The notes under the pieces are model-generated. The model searched no databases and had not been told where the DNA came from. It worked only from the letters and a program-made list of their open reading frames with translations. Source: Oscarella lobularis (taxonomy: Eukaryota; Porifera; Homoscleromorpha; Homosclerophorida; Oscarellidae). Taken from it: DNA of 64,000 nucleotides. Location: NCBI RefSeq assembly GCF_947507565.1, contig NC_089182.1, positions 2,232,001 to 2,296,000 of the forward strand. Reading direction: 5' to 3'. Below are positions 13,501 through 24,422 of this stretch, one piece after another. The position numbers and the translations under genes are program-made. Within the stretch, counting starts at the first letter, position 1, and every line of letters starts with the position of its first letter.

Positions 13501-14840
13501 GATATATCTTTGACAGACGAGGTTTGGCGTTGGTCTGCTGTGGAAGACACAGAAAGGCTCAGTAATGACGGCGATGGCGAAATGATCAGCTGACTCGAGT
13601 ACTGTCGTTTTGGGTCTGTGCCGAAACTTACGTCACTGCTCAAGGGCAAGACGCTTGGCGTGAAAACGTCAATGACGGAAGCGTAAACGGCTGTCCTCTT
13701 CACTGCAGAATTTTGCTGAACGGACGACGGCCGCAGTGGAGATAACGGCGATGGCGAAACGATCAACTGACTCGAGGACTGTTGTTTTGGGTCTGCGCCG
13801 AGACTTGCGTCACTGCCCAAAGGCAAGACGCTTGGCGTAAAAACGTCAGAAGCGTGTCTGGCTGAAACCAACGTTTCTTTATCGTAGACCGATCCAATCG
13901 CTGTTGGCAGTGGACTAGGAACATAAATAGCTGTCTTCTCCACTGCAGAATTCTGCTGAACGGACGACGGCCGCAGTAGAGATAACAGAGATACTAAATC
14001 TTGACTGACCGATCTAAATGTAGTACTTGACGTAGAAATGTCAACAGAAGAGATCGACTTTGTCGACGAAATCTTTTCTGTAGACTGATATAGTGACGGG
14101 CTTAGATGACTAGCAGCCACAACGCCAGTCATTTTCATCACAGAAGGGGCCAAACTTAGCTGAACGGACGACGGCTGCAGAAGAGATACCGAGCCTTGAT
14201 TGGCTCCTGTGTCGACGCTGAAAGACGTAATAACACTAGTCCTGACATCAGGCGTTGAAACGTCCACGATAGGTGTTGTTCTGACAGGCGAAGTCACAAT
14301 GGAAGGTTTCTCAGACGAAATTTGGCTCGGCGATAATCGAGTCGAAAGAGCGTCGACGGAGGATACCGAAACAGGTGCCGCGGAAAGCGTTCGCGTTGGT
14401 CCTGAAGCGAAATCCGAGTCGCCAGACGAGACAAGAATGTCCGAAATAAAACGGCTGCCGCTCGACGGAAGAACTGACCGCGTTGGCAAGGAAATGAGCC
14501 TAATCGAGGTCTCCTTCGGGGCCCCATTGCCTACGGTCGCGCCAACGGACGTGATAGTAGACGCCGACGCGGTTGCGACGGCCGATTCTTCGTCTCCGAA
14601 CGAACGAATCGACGATCGACTGAGTCGCAGTGGAAGAGTTTGCGCCTGCGTCGCCGTTGATTGCAACGAGGATATCGAATTTCCTGCGAAAAGCGACGGA
14701 AGCAGGCTCGTCGTCGTCAACGACGACGTTTCGAACTCCAAATTGCCCGAGCCCGCATCATCGAACGCCTCGACGTCGACGTCAATCAAGCAGCAGTAGA
14801 TGACCGTCAAGTGCAGACACCATTCAAACACTCGCTTCAT
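1532..14840 (-). CDS. Giant MUC4-like/cadherin transmembrane adhesion protein
   Basis: One minus-strand gene of about 4,200 codons. Exon 1 (14840-10251) starts with a signal peptide (MKRVFEWCLHLTVIYCCLI), then about 1,450 residues of Ser/Thr/Val-rich mucin-like sequence, and ends in the start of a NIDO domain (LYPYGTYFGD). Exon 2 (from 10191) continues NIDO with IGTNGLISFG and PLIAPFWTDID. The exon from about 9785 finishes NIDO and encodes an AMOP domain (CPCTFFQA, VTCCYELGG, EQWCCRDS). The exon at 9008 opens a VWD domain with GDPHLQTLDGNDYTFNG. EGF-like modules follow to about 6905, including two calcium-binding type (DIDEC, DINEC). About 13 cadherin repeats with DxNDNxP and LDxE motifs run to about 2700. 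Then comes a membrane-proximal region, a transmembrane helix near 2310-2380 and a Lys/Arg stop-transfer. Three small exons to 1532 encode a roughly 200-residue tail. I see no beta-catenin-binding motif in the tail. Splice joins are consistent in frame. Likely a surface adhesion and barrier protein. Confidence 0.85.
2290..6905 (-). other. Cadherin-repeat array and transmembrane segment
   Basis: Sub-region of the giant gene, encoded by one uninterrupted exon. I count about 13 cadherin repeats by their calcium-binding motifs (DVNDN, LDRE, DxD). Repeats 9-13 are more divergent: repeat 11 ends without a DxND motif, and repeat 12 carries an insertion with extra cysteines. Repeats 2, 4 and 6 each carry a Cys in the first DxD strand and a second in the later strand, whereas 1, 3, 5 and 7 do not. 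After the last repeat there is a region of about 130 residues without cadherin motifs, then FETSTGLAIIGTVSGVVVFAVLLLCICCLW-type hydrophobic sequence that is the transmembrane helix. Confidence 0.85.
11786..12640 (-). repeat. ~210-bp coding tandem repeats in mucin tract
   Basis: Within the Ser-rich exon, a unit of about 210-217 bp (about 70 residues) repeats. The shared GGGGCCCAGCAAT string recurs near 11787, 11997, 12209, 12419 and 12635. Units alternate between two sub-types, giving an A-B-A-B pattern with a higher-order period near 425 bp. More diverged copies extend on both sides from about 10800 to 13000. The encoded unit is rich in Ser, Val, Ala and Thr, as in mucin tandem repeats, which are usually O-glycosylated. 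Confidence 0.85.
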
Positions 14841-15461
14841 CGCCGGAAGTAATTTTCTAGAGAAAGCGAGTCAAGCTGGGATCCACCCCTCCCACGATCG
14901 AACGGCCATATCGCGAACTGATGCAAATAGACGTGCAGCACGGGGGGAAATTAAAAAGCCACTCAACAACTAAAGGCAAAATTCGATTGGCCCGAAACGC
15001 GCAAGAGGAAAAAATCGATCTAGGATTTGAAGTTGCGCGAACAGGGTGGGTCGCTTTCGAACACTGCTTCTACAAGTCCTCGGATCACGCGCTCCGTCGA
15101 GCCCGCTTACCTTGAGCAAACTAGCGCGGCGATCTCGTCGAATGCGTTTTCTCGAACGCCTGTCTTGGCGCGTCGTCGTCGTCGTTTGTAGTGAAGAGGT
15201 TCCCGCTACTGCGCACCGTCTCGCGGACGTTTTTATTCGCTCTCGAATCCCTCGATCGTCGGCGCGAGTCGGACCTGCTCTTGCTTCGACCTCGTCGCGT
15301 CGAAAAATGAGACGGCGTTCGAAAATAGCGGAATCACGTGCACTCTCCTACGCATCGACGCCCACGTGTGTGTGACGGTTGGCGGGTAAACAACAAATAA
15401 CGAGACGACTTCGTTTATGTTTTCGCTGATACGTACGTGTGTGCACTTATTTTATATTTTG
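14841..15461. other. Intergenic region with presumed promoter of adhesion gene
   Basis: About 620 bp between the start codon of the giant adhesion gene and the stop codon of INO80B, both on the minus strand. It should hold the 5' UTR and promoter of the former and the 3' UTR of the latter. Open frames here on the plus strand have no recognisable domain. I see no RNA gene or repeat. Confidence 0.5.
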
Positions 15462-16988
15462 TTACGCTTTCGCTTCGCGTATTTTCCGATAGCACTCCAA
15501 ACTGCACAGCGGCACGTTCGTCGCGCGACACGAGTACTTCTTCGCGTTGCCGCACCCCTCGGCGGCGCAGATAACGGGCGGAGGCGGGGTCCTCAAAAAA
15601 AGGATAAGGATAAATACTTTTCGTACGCGTACGCGTAAAATCGCGGTCGTCTCACTTGGACTTTTCGGAGTCTATGGGGTAGACGAGTCCGATCGGTAAG
15701 GATAGGGTTATAGAGTCTCGACCGTTGACGTAATGCACGTGCGATTGGGCACTCGACTGCTTTGCCTTACTTCGCGACTACAGACGGAACAGGTGCGTAT
15801 ACAGGTTGATTGATGGATAAACGTGTATAAAGCGTCGCGCATTTCTTTACCTTGTCATCGTCTTTTCTCTTCGTCGTTGTTTGTTTTGTAATCAACTTTG
15901 TGACCGTTTGTTTCTGATCAAAAGTGCGATGGGGCGGTATGATTGATAATTAAATTCGACGCTTTTCTCTTTTACCTTTTGCTCTTCCCGTCGCTTCGCT
16001 TCGCGCTGTCGTCTCCTTCTCGCCGACTCGACCTTTCTCGCTTGCATTTCTTCGTTCATCACTTTACTTGGCGACGGACCTACGCACAGACGTACGTCAA
16101 TCATTAACATGCTATAATTCTCCTCTGACCGAGTGGCAATTCCAACAGATTGGAGCCACCTCCCGAGCCCAACATCGACATCTTGACCACCACAGCAAAC
16201 AGCAATAGCACACCCCCAAAACATTTCCTTTGCGATTTTGCCCACCTGTCTCGCCGTGGTGATGACTCGATGACTAGGCAAGTCGCCTCTCTCGTTCAGC
16301 TCGCCGGAGTGGAGAGCATCAAGCCAGCGACTTTCTTCATCTTCACTAGAAGAAAAAGAATTCCAAGCAGAAGAGCAACAAAAAAATTTCTCACCCTTCG
16401 TTGGACTTAGCAGGCGCGGGAGCAGAACGAAATTGGCTGCCTATTATAAAAATTGACTAAAACATAACATATTGGCTGCGTTTTCCCCACGTACGCTCCT
16501 CCGTGCTTTCATCGCTTTCCACTATAACTCGAGCAGAACGATGTTGTTTTCGCTGCATTGCGGGCAAACTAAATTATTAATTAAATTTAATTAATTAATT
16601 AATTAATTAAAATTTTATTTTTGTTCGTGCCTCGGCATCGCTTCGGCCGTGGCCATTGTCTGGCCTCCAAATTTGATCTTCAGTTTGACGTGGGGATTTG
16701 CGCCGCCGCCGTTTCCCTTTCGCCGTTTCTTTCGAGACGGCGAGGTCGTTTTCTGATCTTCGTCGTCCGAATCGGCTGCAGCGGCGGTCACTTCGCCCGC
16801 TCGGCTGCGATCGCGATCCTTTTTCTTCTTGTGTTTCTTCTCTTTCTTGTGTTTTCCTTTCTTGTGCCTCTTTCGACTCGGCTGCACGCTCGGCGAGTCT
16901 TCGTCGTCGACGTTGATGTCTAATTAACAGTCGTCGTTAAGAAAAAACGATCGATTTTCTCGTCCTGAAGCGTTTATTCACCCGACAT
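15462..16988 (-). CDS. INO80B: INO80 complex subunit B (PAPA-1/HIT zinc finger)
   Basis: Subunit B of the INO80 chromatin-remodelling complex, nuclear. Exon 1 is only seven bases (ATG at 16988), joined to exon 2 at 16919 to give MSDINVDDEDS. A Lys/His-rich stretch (KHKKEKKHKKKKD) and VKLKIKFGGQ follow, both features of vertebrate INO80B. Further exons give RWLDALHSGELNERGDLP near 16310, then the PAPA-1 helical block (NEEMQARKVESARRRRQREA) near 16000. The next exons end in HYVNGRDSITLSLPIG near 15700. The final exon holds a HIT-type zinc finger with Cys pairs (CAAEGCGNAKKYSC, VPLCSLECY) and stops at 15462. The order matches the family exactly. The join after KFGGQ is unresolved because I find no GT donor there. 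The start codon lies only 86 bp from the stop of the next gene upstream. Confidence 0.85.
16572..16616. repeat. AATT-type low-complexity tract in an INO80B intron
   Basis: A run of repeated TTAA/AATT tetranucleotides lying where the second INO80B intron should be. It is the most AT-rich stretch nearby and sits exactly where the splice donor could not be found. Confidence 0.6.
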
Positions 16989-17074
16989 AGCTGAAGTTCC
17001 ACGCGCGGCGCGCGCTAGAAAACACGGATATGTACTGTATCAACGATTAACGTATGAAAATAACAAAAAATTAA

Positions 17075-20000
17075 TTAGTTGCAATTTTGGACTCCTCGCC
17101 CTTCGTTAGCAAAGCGTAAGTCAAGTTTAGTTGTAGACTGAAGGACCACGGAGTTGGCCAGGCAACCATTGAAACCGGTCGCGTATAAACCGCGCGTGTA
17201 GCGAACGATGTCCTGCGCGCCTCCAACGTACAGTTTTCCATTTGCATTTAGCATAGATGTGCCAGTACGCGATTGCCCCGTCTGTAGATCCTTGCCGTCA
17301 ACGGTCATGTTTGCGACGTTGCGAATACTGCGAAAAAGGAAAAATAATCGAGCTGTTTTTAAGTTGCAAGTTAATTAATCGTACCGAATAATGCTGACGT
17401 TGTGAAAATCTCCGTCGGAAACAAAGACACCAGATACGATGGATCTAATACCGCTACCCAGATCGAAGCTAAAGCGCACGCGGCCGTTCTCCAAGCCGAT
17501 CGAATAAAAGTCTCCAGTCATCTAAACAGACGTATAGATATAGTCCATATATACCTAGACAGCGTCAACTCCGAGATACACTTACATCTCCGTTGAACAA
17601 AATTAGACCGCTAAGCTGAGTCGTTTTGAAAGACAAATTCACGGCTGTGACAGCTCGCCCACTACATAAAATAGATAGGTAAAACCAAAAGCGAAATTTC
17701 GTGTAAAAAGCGTCCAACCTAACGAAAGCCTTGCTGAAGAAGTACAAGGAGCCGTACTCGTCAAAGTAGACGTCCCCAAGCGATTCTCCTAAAAAATCCA
17801 GTTATTTTCCAGCCTATTATTTGATGCAATTAAAAGCTCTTACGTTCGCTACACGTTTTCCCCGTGTACGCCAATTTTCTTTTCGAATCGTACAGACAAA
17901 CGCATCTCGGTCCGTCGCTCGCGTTCCGACACTCGCCTCCGTTCGCGCATCCAAGCCCAGCCAAATAACACGCCGTTATTTCGTGCTCGCAATTCACCCC
18001 CGCGTATCCTTTCGCGCATTGGCAACGATAGCGATCGGCGTCCGCGTTGAAACAACTCCCCCCGTTCTCGCAGGGATCATAATCGCACGGCGTCTGCCGA
18101 GGACAATCGATCACACCAGCCCCTTTGACGAGATCCCTATTGACGTCGAGAGTATTTCCCTGCAATTCCAAGTGACTAACGCAGCCGGCAAAGCTGTCCG
18201 CGAATCCGACGTAACCGGGAATGCCCTCCTCTTTCGCTCCCAAATAAACGCCGTACGGAACGTTGAGAATTGTCAGAGGTCCGATCGACGACGACTCGAC
18301 GTAGTCGTCGCCGTCCAAAGCTAGGCTCGCCAATTGATTCGATTCTCGCGTTATTTCAATTGTGTGCCATTGGCCGAGCAAAATTTTCGTTTCCGATTTC
18401 AAGACGGTTACGCCCGAGCCGAGATCAAAACGTAACTCGACGTAACCTTCGCTCAAACCGACAGCGAGAAAATCGCCTCGACTTTGGAGAGCAGAGGGGC
18501 CCGTGTAAAAAATCAAACCGTTTGTCGAATCGGAATAGAATTTCAGTGACAATTTTGTCTCTTTGGTAGATCTAATGGAAGGAAACGAAAGAAAGCCGGA
18601 TACATTGACGTAGGGAACGGTGATCGTTATCCCTATAAAAAGAATTGACGTCTTAATTAGAGGAACAAAGGTTTTATGTAGAGCTCACTGTCTTGGCAGT
18701 ATTTCCCTGAGAAATTGAATGGGCAGAGGCAGTCGAACCCGTCTGTCGTATTCGTGCACGATCCCCCGTTTACACACGGAAAGTCGGCGCAACTTCTAGC
18801 AGGCGAATCGCACGTTTCCCCCGCCAATCCCAAAGGGCATAAACATCTCGCAAACGAGCCGTCGTCCTCGACGCACGTTCCGCCGTTACGACACGTCGAC
18901 GACGAGCAACGTCGCGTCGTTTCCATCTCGCACAGACGACCGCCGTAGCCGGCGGGACAAACGCATCGAAAATCGCCGATCAAATCGACGCAAGTCGCTC
19001 CATTCGAACAGGGCGTCGACACGCACTCGCGATGCTCTCTCTCGCATCGATCGCCGAAATAGCCGACCGGGCAGAAGCACTCGTACTCGTACGGATCGGC
19101 CAGTTCTCGACAGATGCCCCCGTTCAGACACGGCGATCCAAAGCAGCCGCGCAATCGCGTTTCGCACATTCGCCCCGTGTATCCGTCGGCGCAGCGGCAC
19201 GCAAACGAACCGGGAACGTTGACGCAGACGGCGCCGTTCAGACACGGCTCCGACTGGCACTCGTCGTAATCTTTCTCGCAATTTAGCCCATAGAAACCGG
19301 GCACACAGAAACACGTATAGCCGACGCCGACGACGCTGCGACACAGGGCTCCGTTCTCGCACGGATTCGACCGGCAAAAGTCGATCTCGTCGGCGCAGAA
19401 ATCGCCCTCGTATCCGAACGGACAAACGCACGAATAACGAGCGACATCGTCGACGCAAGTCGCGTTCGCCGCGCACGGATTCGACGCGCATTCGTCGATC
19501 TGCGCTTCGCACTCGTCGCCGACGTATCCGACGGCGCAACGACATCGATATCGCGTCGGACCGTCGTCGCACGTCGCGCCGTTTCGACAGGGATTCGAAA
19601 GGCAGAAGTCGATTTTGCTTTCGCACTCCCGACCCGTGAACGAAGCGTCGCAAACGCATTCGTACGCGTCGACGAGATCGACGCACGTCGCGCCGTTTCG
19701 ACACGGCGACGAGACGCACTCGCGTATCTCCGCCTCGCATCGTCGTCCCGAGTAGCCGGCTTCGCACAGACACGCGTATCCCGTCGGCGACGTCGCGCAC
19801 GTCGCGTTGTTACGGCACGGCGAGGATAGGCAGTGATCGATCTCCGTCTCGCAAACGATTCCCGTGTAGCCGACGGCGCAGAGACAAGCGAAACGATTCG
19901 ACGCGTCGACGCAGGTCGCGTTGTTGCGACACGGCGACGATTCGCATTCGTCGACGTCGACGTCGCACCGAGAACCGGTTCGGCCCTCTTCGCACGTGCA

Positions 20001-23000
20001 ATCGAATCCGTCGAGACGATCGACGCACGTCGACGCGCCGTAACACGGCGACGATTCGCATTCGTCGATTTCCGTCTCGCAAAGGTAGCCGGTGAATCCG
20101 CGACGGCACGCGCAATCGGCTCCGCCGATCGCGTCGACGCACGTGGCGTTATTTAGACACGGATTTGAAATGCAGTCGTCGATTTCCGTCTCGCATTGCT
20201 TACCCGTGTAGGCGTCCGAACAAATGCAGAGAAAACGATTCGGCAAGTCGAGACATCGACCGCCGTACTGACACGGCGACGAGAGACACTCGTCGAAATC
20301 CGTTTCACAATTCCTTCCCGATATTCCGAGCGGGCAAACGCAAATGTAACCGACGCCGGGCGACGGTTGGAAACAATAGCCGCCGTTCTGACAGGGACGC
20401 GACGCGCACTCGTCGACGTCGACCTCGCAATCGACGCCGGTAAAACCCCGTCGGCACGCGCATCGATATTTGCCGACGTCGTCGCTGCACGTGCCGCCGT
20501 TTTGACACGGCGACGACGCGCACTCGTCGATCTCCGAATCGCAATGCCGTCCGTCGTAACCCGACGGACAATCGCACGCGTACGAACCGAATAGATCGCG
20601 ACACGTACCGTTATTTCGACACGGTTCGAAGGCGCATTCGTCGACGTTCGCCTCGCAGTATCGACCCGTGAAACCGATCGCGCAACTGCAGACGAAATCG
20701 TTTACCAAATCGACGCACGTCGCGTTGTTCTCGCACGCCGTCGTCGTCGTCGTCTCGCACTCGTCGACGTCCGTCTCGCAGACGGCGCCCGTGTATCCGT
20801 TGACGCACGTGCACGCGTAACCGTTCGCCTCGTCGACGCACGTGCCGTCGTTTTGGCACGGCGACGACGCGCACTCGTCGATTTCGCTCTCGCAATCGTC
20901 TCCCGTAAAACCGTCGCTGCACGTGCAACGATAGCCGGCGATTTCGTCCACGCACGTCGCGTTGTTTTCGCACGGCGACGACGCGCACTCGTCGACGTCT
21001 GCTTCGCACTGAACGCCTGTATATCCGATAGAACATCGACAGGAATAGTATCCCACGTGGTCGCTGCACGTGCCGTCGTTTTGACAGGGAGCCGACGTGC
21101 ACTCGTCGATTTCGTTCTCGCAATCATCTCCCGTAAAACCGTTGTTGCACGTGCAACGATAACCGGCAATTTCATCAACGCACGTGCCTCCGTTTTTACA
21201 CGGCAACGACGCGCACTCGTTCACGTTCGTTTCGCACTGAACGCCGGTATATCCGACGGAACACTGACAGGAGTAGTATCCCACGTGGTTGTGACACATA
21301 CCAGAATTTTGACAAGGAGATGATTGGCATTCGTTTACTTCCACTTCGCACTGAACGCCCGCGTATCCGGACGTACAACGACAGTAAAAACCGGCTTGCT
21401 GATCGACGCACGTCGCATTGTGACGACACGGATTCGATCCGCATTCGTTGCGATTCGTCTCGCAATTGACGCCGAACCAGCCGACGTCGCAATCGCACTC
21501 GAACCGATTTTCCCCGTCGCGACAGGTCCCGTTATTCTGACACGGTCCGGAAGCGCACTCGTCGACGTCCGTCTCGCAGACGACGCCCGCGTATCCGCCG
21601 ACACACGCGCACGCGTAGCCGTTCACCGCGTCGCTGCACGTGCCGCCGTTTCGACACGGCGACGACGCGCACTCGTCGACGTTCGTCTCGCAGTCGTCGC
21701 CGACGAATCCGTCGCGACACGAACACGCGTAGCCGGCGACGAAATCGCTGCAATTTCCGTCGTTCGCGCACGGCGACGACGCGCACTCGTCGACGTCCGT
21801 TTCGCAGTCGTCGCCGACGAATCCGTCGCGACACGAGCACGCGTAGCCGGCGACGCGATCCGTGCAATTGCCGCCGTTGCGACACGGCGACGACGCGCAC
21901 TCGTCGACGTCCGCTTCGCATCGAAGTCCCGCGAAACCGGTCGCACACGAACACGCGTAACCGTCGACGTCGTCGACGCACGTGCCGGCGTTGGCGCACG
22001 GCGACGACGCACATTCGTCGACATTTGTTTGACAGTGAGTTCCCGTATATCCGGTCGTACAACGGCATCGATAGCCGCCGATGTCGTCGTCGCACGTCGC
22101 GCCGTTCAAACAGGGACTCGACGCGCACTCGTCTGCATTCGACTCGCAGTTACTTCCCGTAAAGCCGACGACGCACGTGCACGCGTAGCCGTCGACGTCG
22201 TCGACGCACGTGCCGTCGTTTGCACACGGCGACGAAGCGCATTCGTCGATGTTTGTTTGACAGTGCATTCCCGTGTATCCGGCCGTACAACGGCATCGAT
22301 ATCCGCCGATTTCGTCGTCGCACGTCGCGCCGTTTAGGCAAGGATTTGACGCGCACTCGTCAACGTTCGTCTCGCAGTGAGTCGACGTGAATCCCGGCGG
22401 ACACAAACAGTTATAACCGCCAATAAAATCGCGACAGGATCCGCCGTTTTGACACGGATTCGATAGGCAATAATCGATACTCGTTTCACAGTGTGATCCG
22501 GTGAAGTGAGCCGAACAAGAGCACGCGTATCCGTTGACGCCGTCGACGCAGTTGCCCCCGTTCAAACACGGTCCCGATTGACATTCATCGGCGTTTGTCT
22601 CGCAGACCTTTCCCGTGTAGCCGACGACGCACACGCATTCGAAATCGCCGTCGAGATTGACGCACGTTCCCCCGTTTCGACATGGAGCGAAATTGCACTC
22701 GTTGATGTCCGTCTCGCATCGCGCGCCCGTGTAACCCGCCGAACAGTTGCAGTAGAATCCGCCGACAAGATCGACGCAGAGCGCGTTCGACGAACAGTCG
22801 TCGTGAAGGCAGTCGTTGAAGTTGACGTCGCAATGCGTTCCCAGATAGCCGTTATCGCAAAAGCACTCAAACCCGCCGACTTTGTCCACGCAGGGTCCGT
22901 GAACGCACGGATTCGATTCGCACTCGTTCACGTTGATTTCGCAGTGCGCTCCCGTCCAACCGGACGCACAATTACATCTATAGCTATTGATCCAATCGAC

Positions 23001-24125
23001 GCACGTTCCGTTATTTTGACACGGATTCGACTCGCACTCGTTTAGGTTCGTCTCGCAGCGATCGCCCGTGAAACCTGACTCGCACACGCAAACCGTGCCG
23101 CCGACTTCGAGGACGTCCTCACAAATGGCCCAATTGAGACAGGCGGCCGTCGACGGCGATCTGCACAGCTGTCGCTTCTCGCAGCGAAATCCGCCCAGCG
23201 CCGACGGACAATCGCACGTGTATCCATACGCGTGATCGATGCACGCGCCCGGTTGCCGACACGGCGACGACGCGCATTCGTCGATGTACGTCTCGCACTG
23301 AGAGCCCGTATATCCGATAGGACATCGACACGAGAACGCGTCGACGACGTCGTTACACGTGCCGCCGTTTGCGCACGGCGACGAGGCGCATTCGTCGACG
23401 TCGACGTGGCATTGTCGACCGGCGTAGCCCGACGAACAATTGCACGCGTAACCGTCGACGAGATCCGTACACGTGCCGCCGTTAACGCACGGAATCGACG
23501 CGCAATCGTCGACGTTGATTTCGCATCGTCTTCCCGTCCAGCCGGCTTGACAGGAACAGGCGTAACACGTTCCGCTGTTCGCTTGACGGCACGCGGCTCC
23601 GTTCAGACACGGATTCGAATCGCACTCGCTTACGACGAGACTGCAGTTCTGTCCGCCCCACCCACACGGACACAAACATTCGTACGCGCCGGCGAGATTT
23701 CGGCACGTGCCCCGGATGCACGGGACGTCGACGACGCATTCGTCGACGTCGATGTTGCACGCCGGTCCCGTCCACGCTCGCGGGCATTCGCAGCGAAATC
23801 CGTTCGCTTCGTCGACGCACGTGCCGCCGTTTTGACACGGCGACGAGGCGCAGTCGTCTGTCGTCGCCGTTTCGCATCTGGGACCGGTGAATCTCGGCGG
23901 GCATAGGCACGTCTCCGAGACTGGCATTCCGGGCGGAGCCGACGGCGCCTCGACGCACGTGCCGTCGTTTAGACACGATCGATTCGTGCATTGACCTTTG
24001 AGGATGTGAGTCAGCGTGTTTGTACGTACTACTTAGCGAACTAGCGTACCTTGCGTCAAGCGGAAAAGGGCGGCGACAGCCAAGAAAGACAAACACTTGG
24101 CCATGGGAACGCCTCCCAGCTTCAT
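17075..24125 (-). CDS. Secreted multi-EGF/LamG protein (Crumbs/Eys-like)
   Basis: A minus-strand gene opening with ATG at 24125 and a signal peptide (MAKCLSFLAVAALFRL). A second exon begins at about 23999 with CTNRSCLNDGTCVE. It holds about 46 consecutive EGF repeats to about 18700, mostly of the calcium-binding form (D-x-D-E-C-x-S-x-P-C). A LamG domain follows (18570-18150), then two more EGFs (CDYDPCENGGSC and a cysteine-rich second). A second LamG domain is cut up by short introns and ends at 17075 with FNGCLAN and a final Cys. I see no transmembrane segment or cytoplasmic tail, so the product is predicted to be secreted or matrix-bound. The order resembles Crumbs, Eyes shut and fibropellin proteins, but no one-to-one orthologue is claimed. 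It has no Notch LNR or ankyrin modules. It shares a 297-bp divergent promoter region with JUN. Confidence 0.85.
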
Positions 24126-24257
24126 CGCGATCCACTTCTTTCTGACGTCTTCTTTTGACACAGAAGCGTCCGTTGTCTTCGCTTAGTAGTGCAGACTTTG
24201 CTGTTACAGTTTTATCTGCAATGTACGGCTGCAGGGTGGCAAAGAAAAATAATACGG

Positions 24258-24381
24258 GACGTCAATTGACGTCAGGACTCATTAAAAGGGTGGCGTCATC
24301 GCTATCCCGATTGTGGTGACATCATGTTGAGTCAGCGCTGCGTTGCAATACATCACAGAACGTGACCGTGAGCTGAGGTCA
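24258..24381 (+). promoter_or_regulatory. JUN promoter with CRE and AP-1 sites
   Basis: Upstream of the JUN start codon there is a perfect CRE (TGACGTCA, 24267-24274), a variant TGACATCA (24317-24324), a perfect AP-1 site (TGAGTCA, 24328-24334) and TGAGGTCA (24374-24381, TGACCTCA on the other strand). A partial GACGTCA lies at 24258-24264. The vertebrate JUN promoter is known to be autoregulated through TGACATCA and a second related site, so this arrangement fits autoregulation. The same 297-bp interval also serves the divergent EGF/LamG gene. Confidence 0.65.
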
Positions 24382-24422
24382 TTTCCAAACAACCCTCCGA
24401 TTGTCCTCGTCGCGTCCGTTCC

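Noticed and set aside
10293-14799. Acidic plus-strand open frames opposite the mucin tract
   Set aside because: They mirror Ser-rich codons on the minus strand and have no start context, domain or splice support.
18886-23906. Many long open frames on both strands inside the EGF array, rich in Arg, Val or Ala
   Set aside because: They are frame shadows caused by strong codon bias in a repetitive exon. The minus-strand EGF frame is continuous and has perfect domain spacing.
18700-23999. CRISPR-like or satellite array suggested by regular repeats of about 114 bp
   Set aside because: The period is that of an EGF repeat of about 38 codons, and variation between units follows protein constraints.
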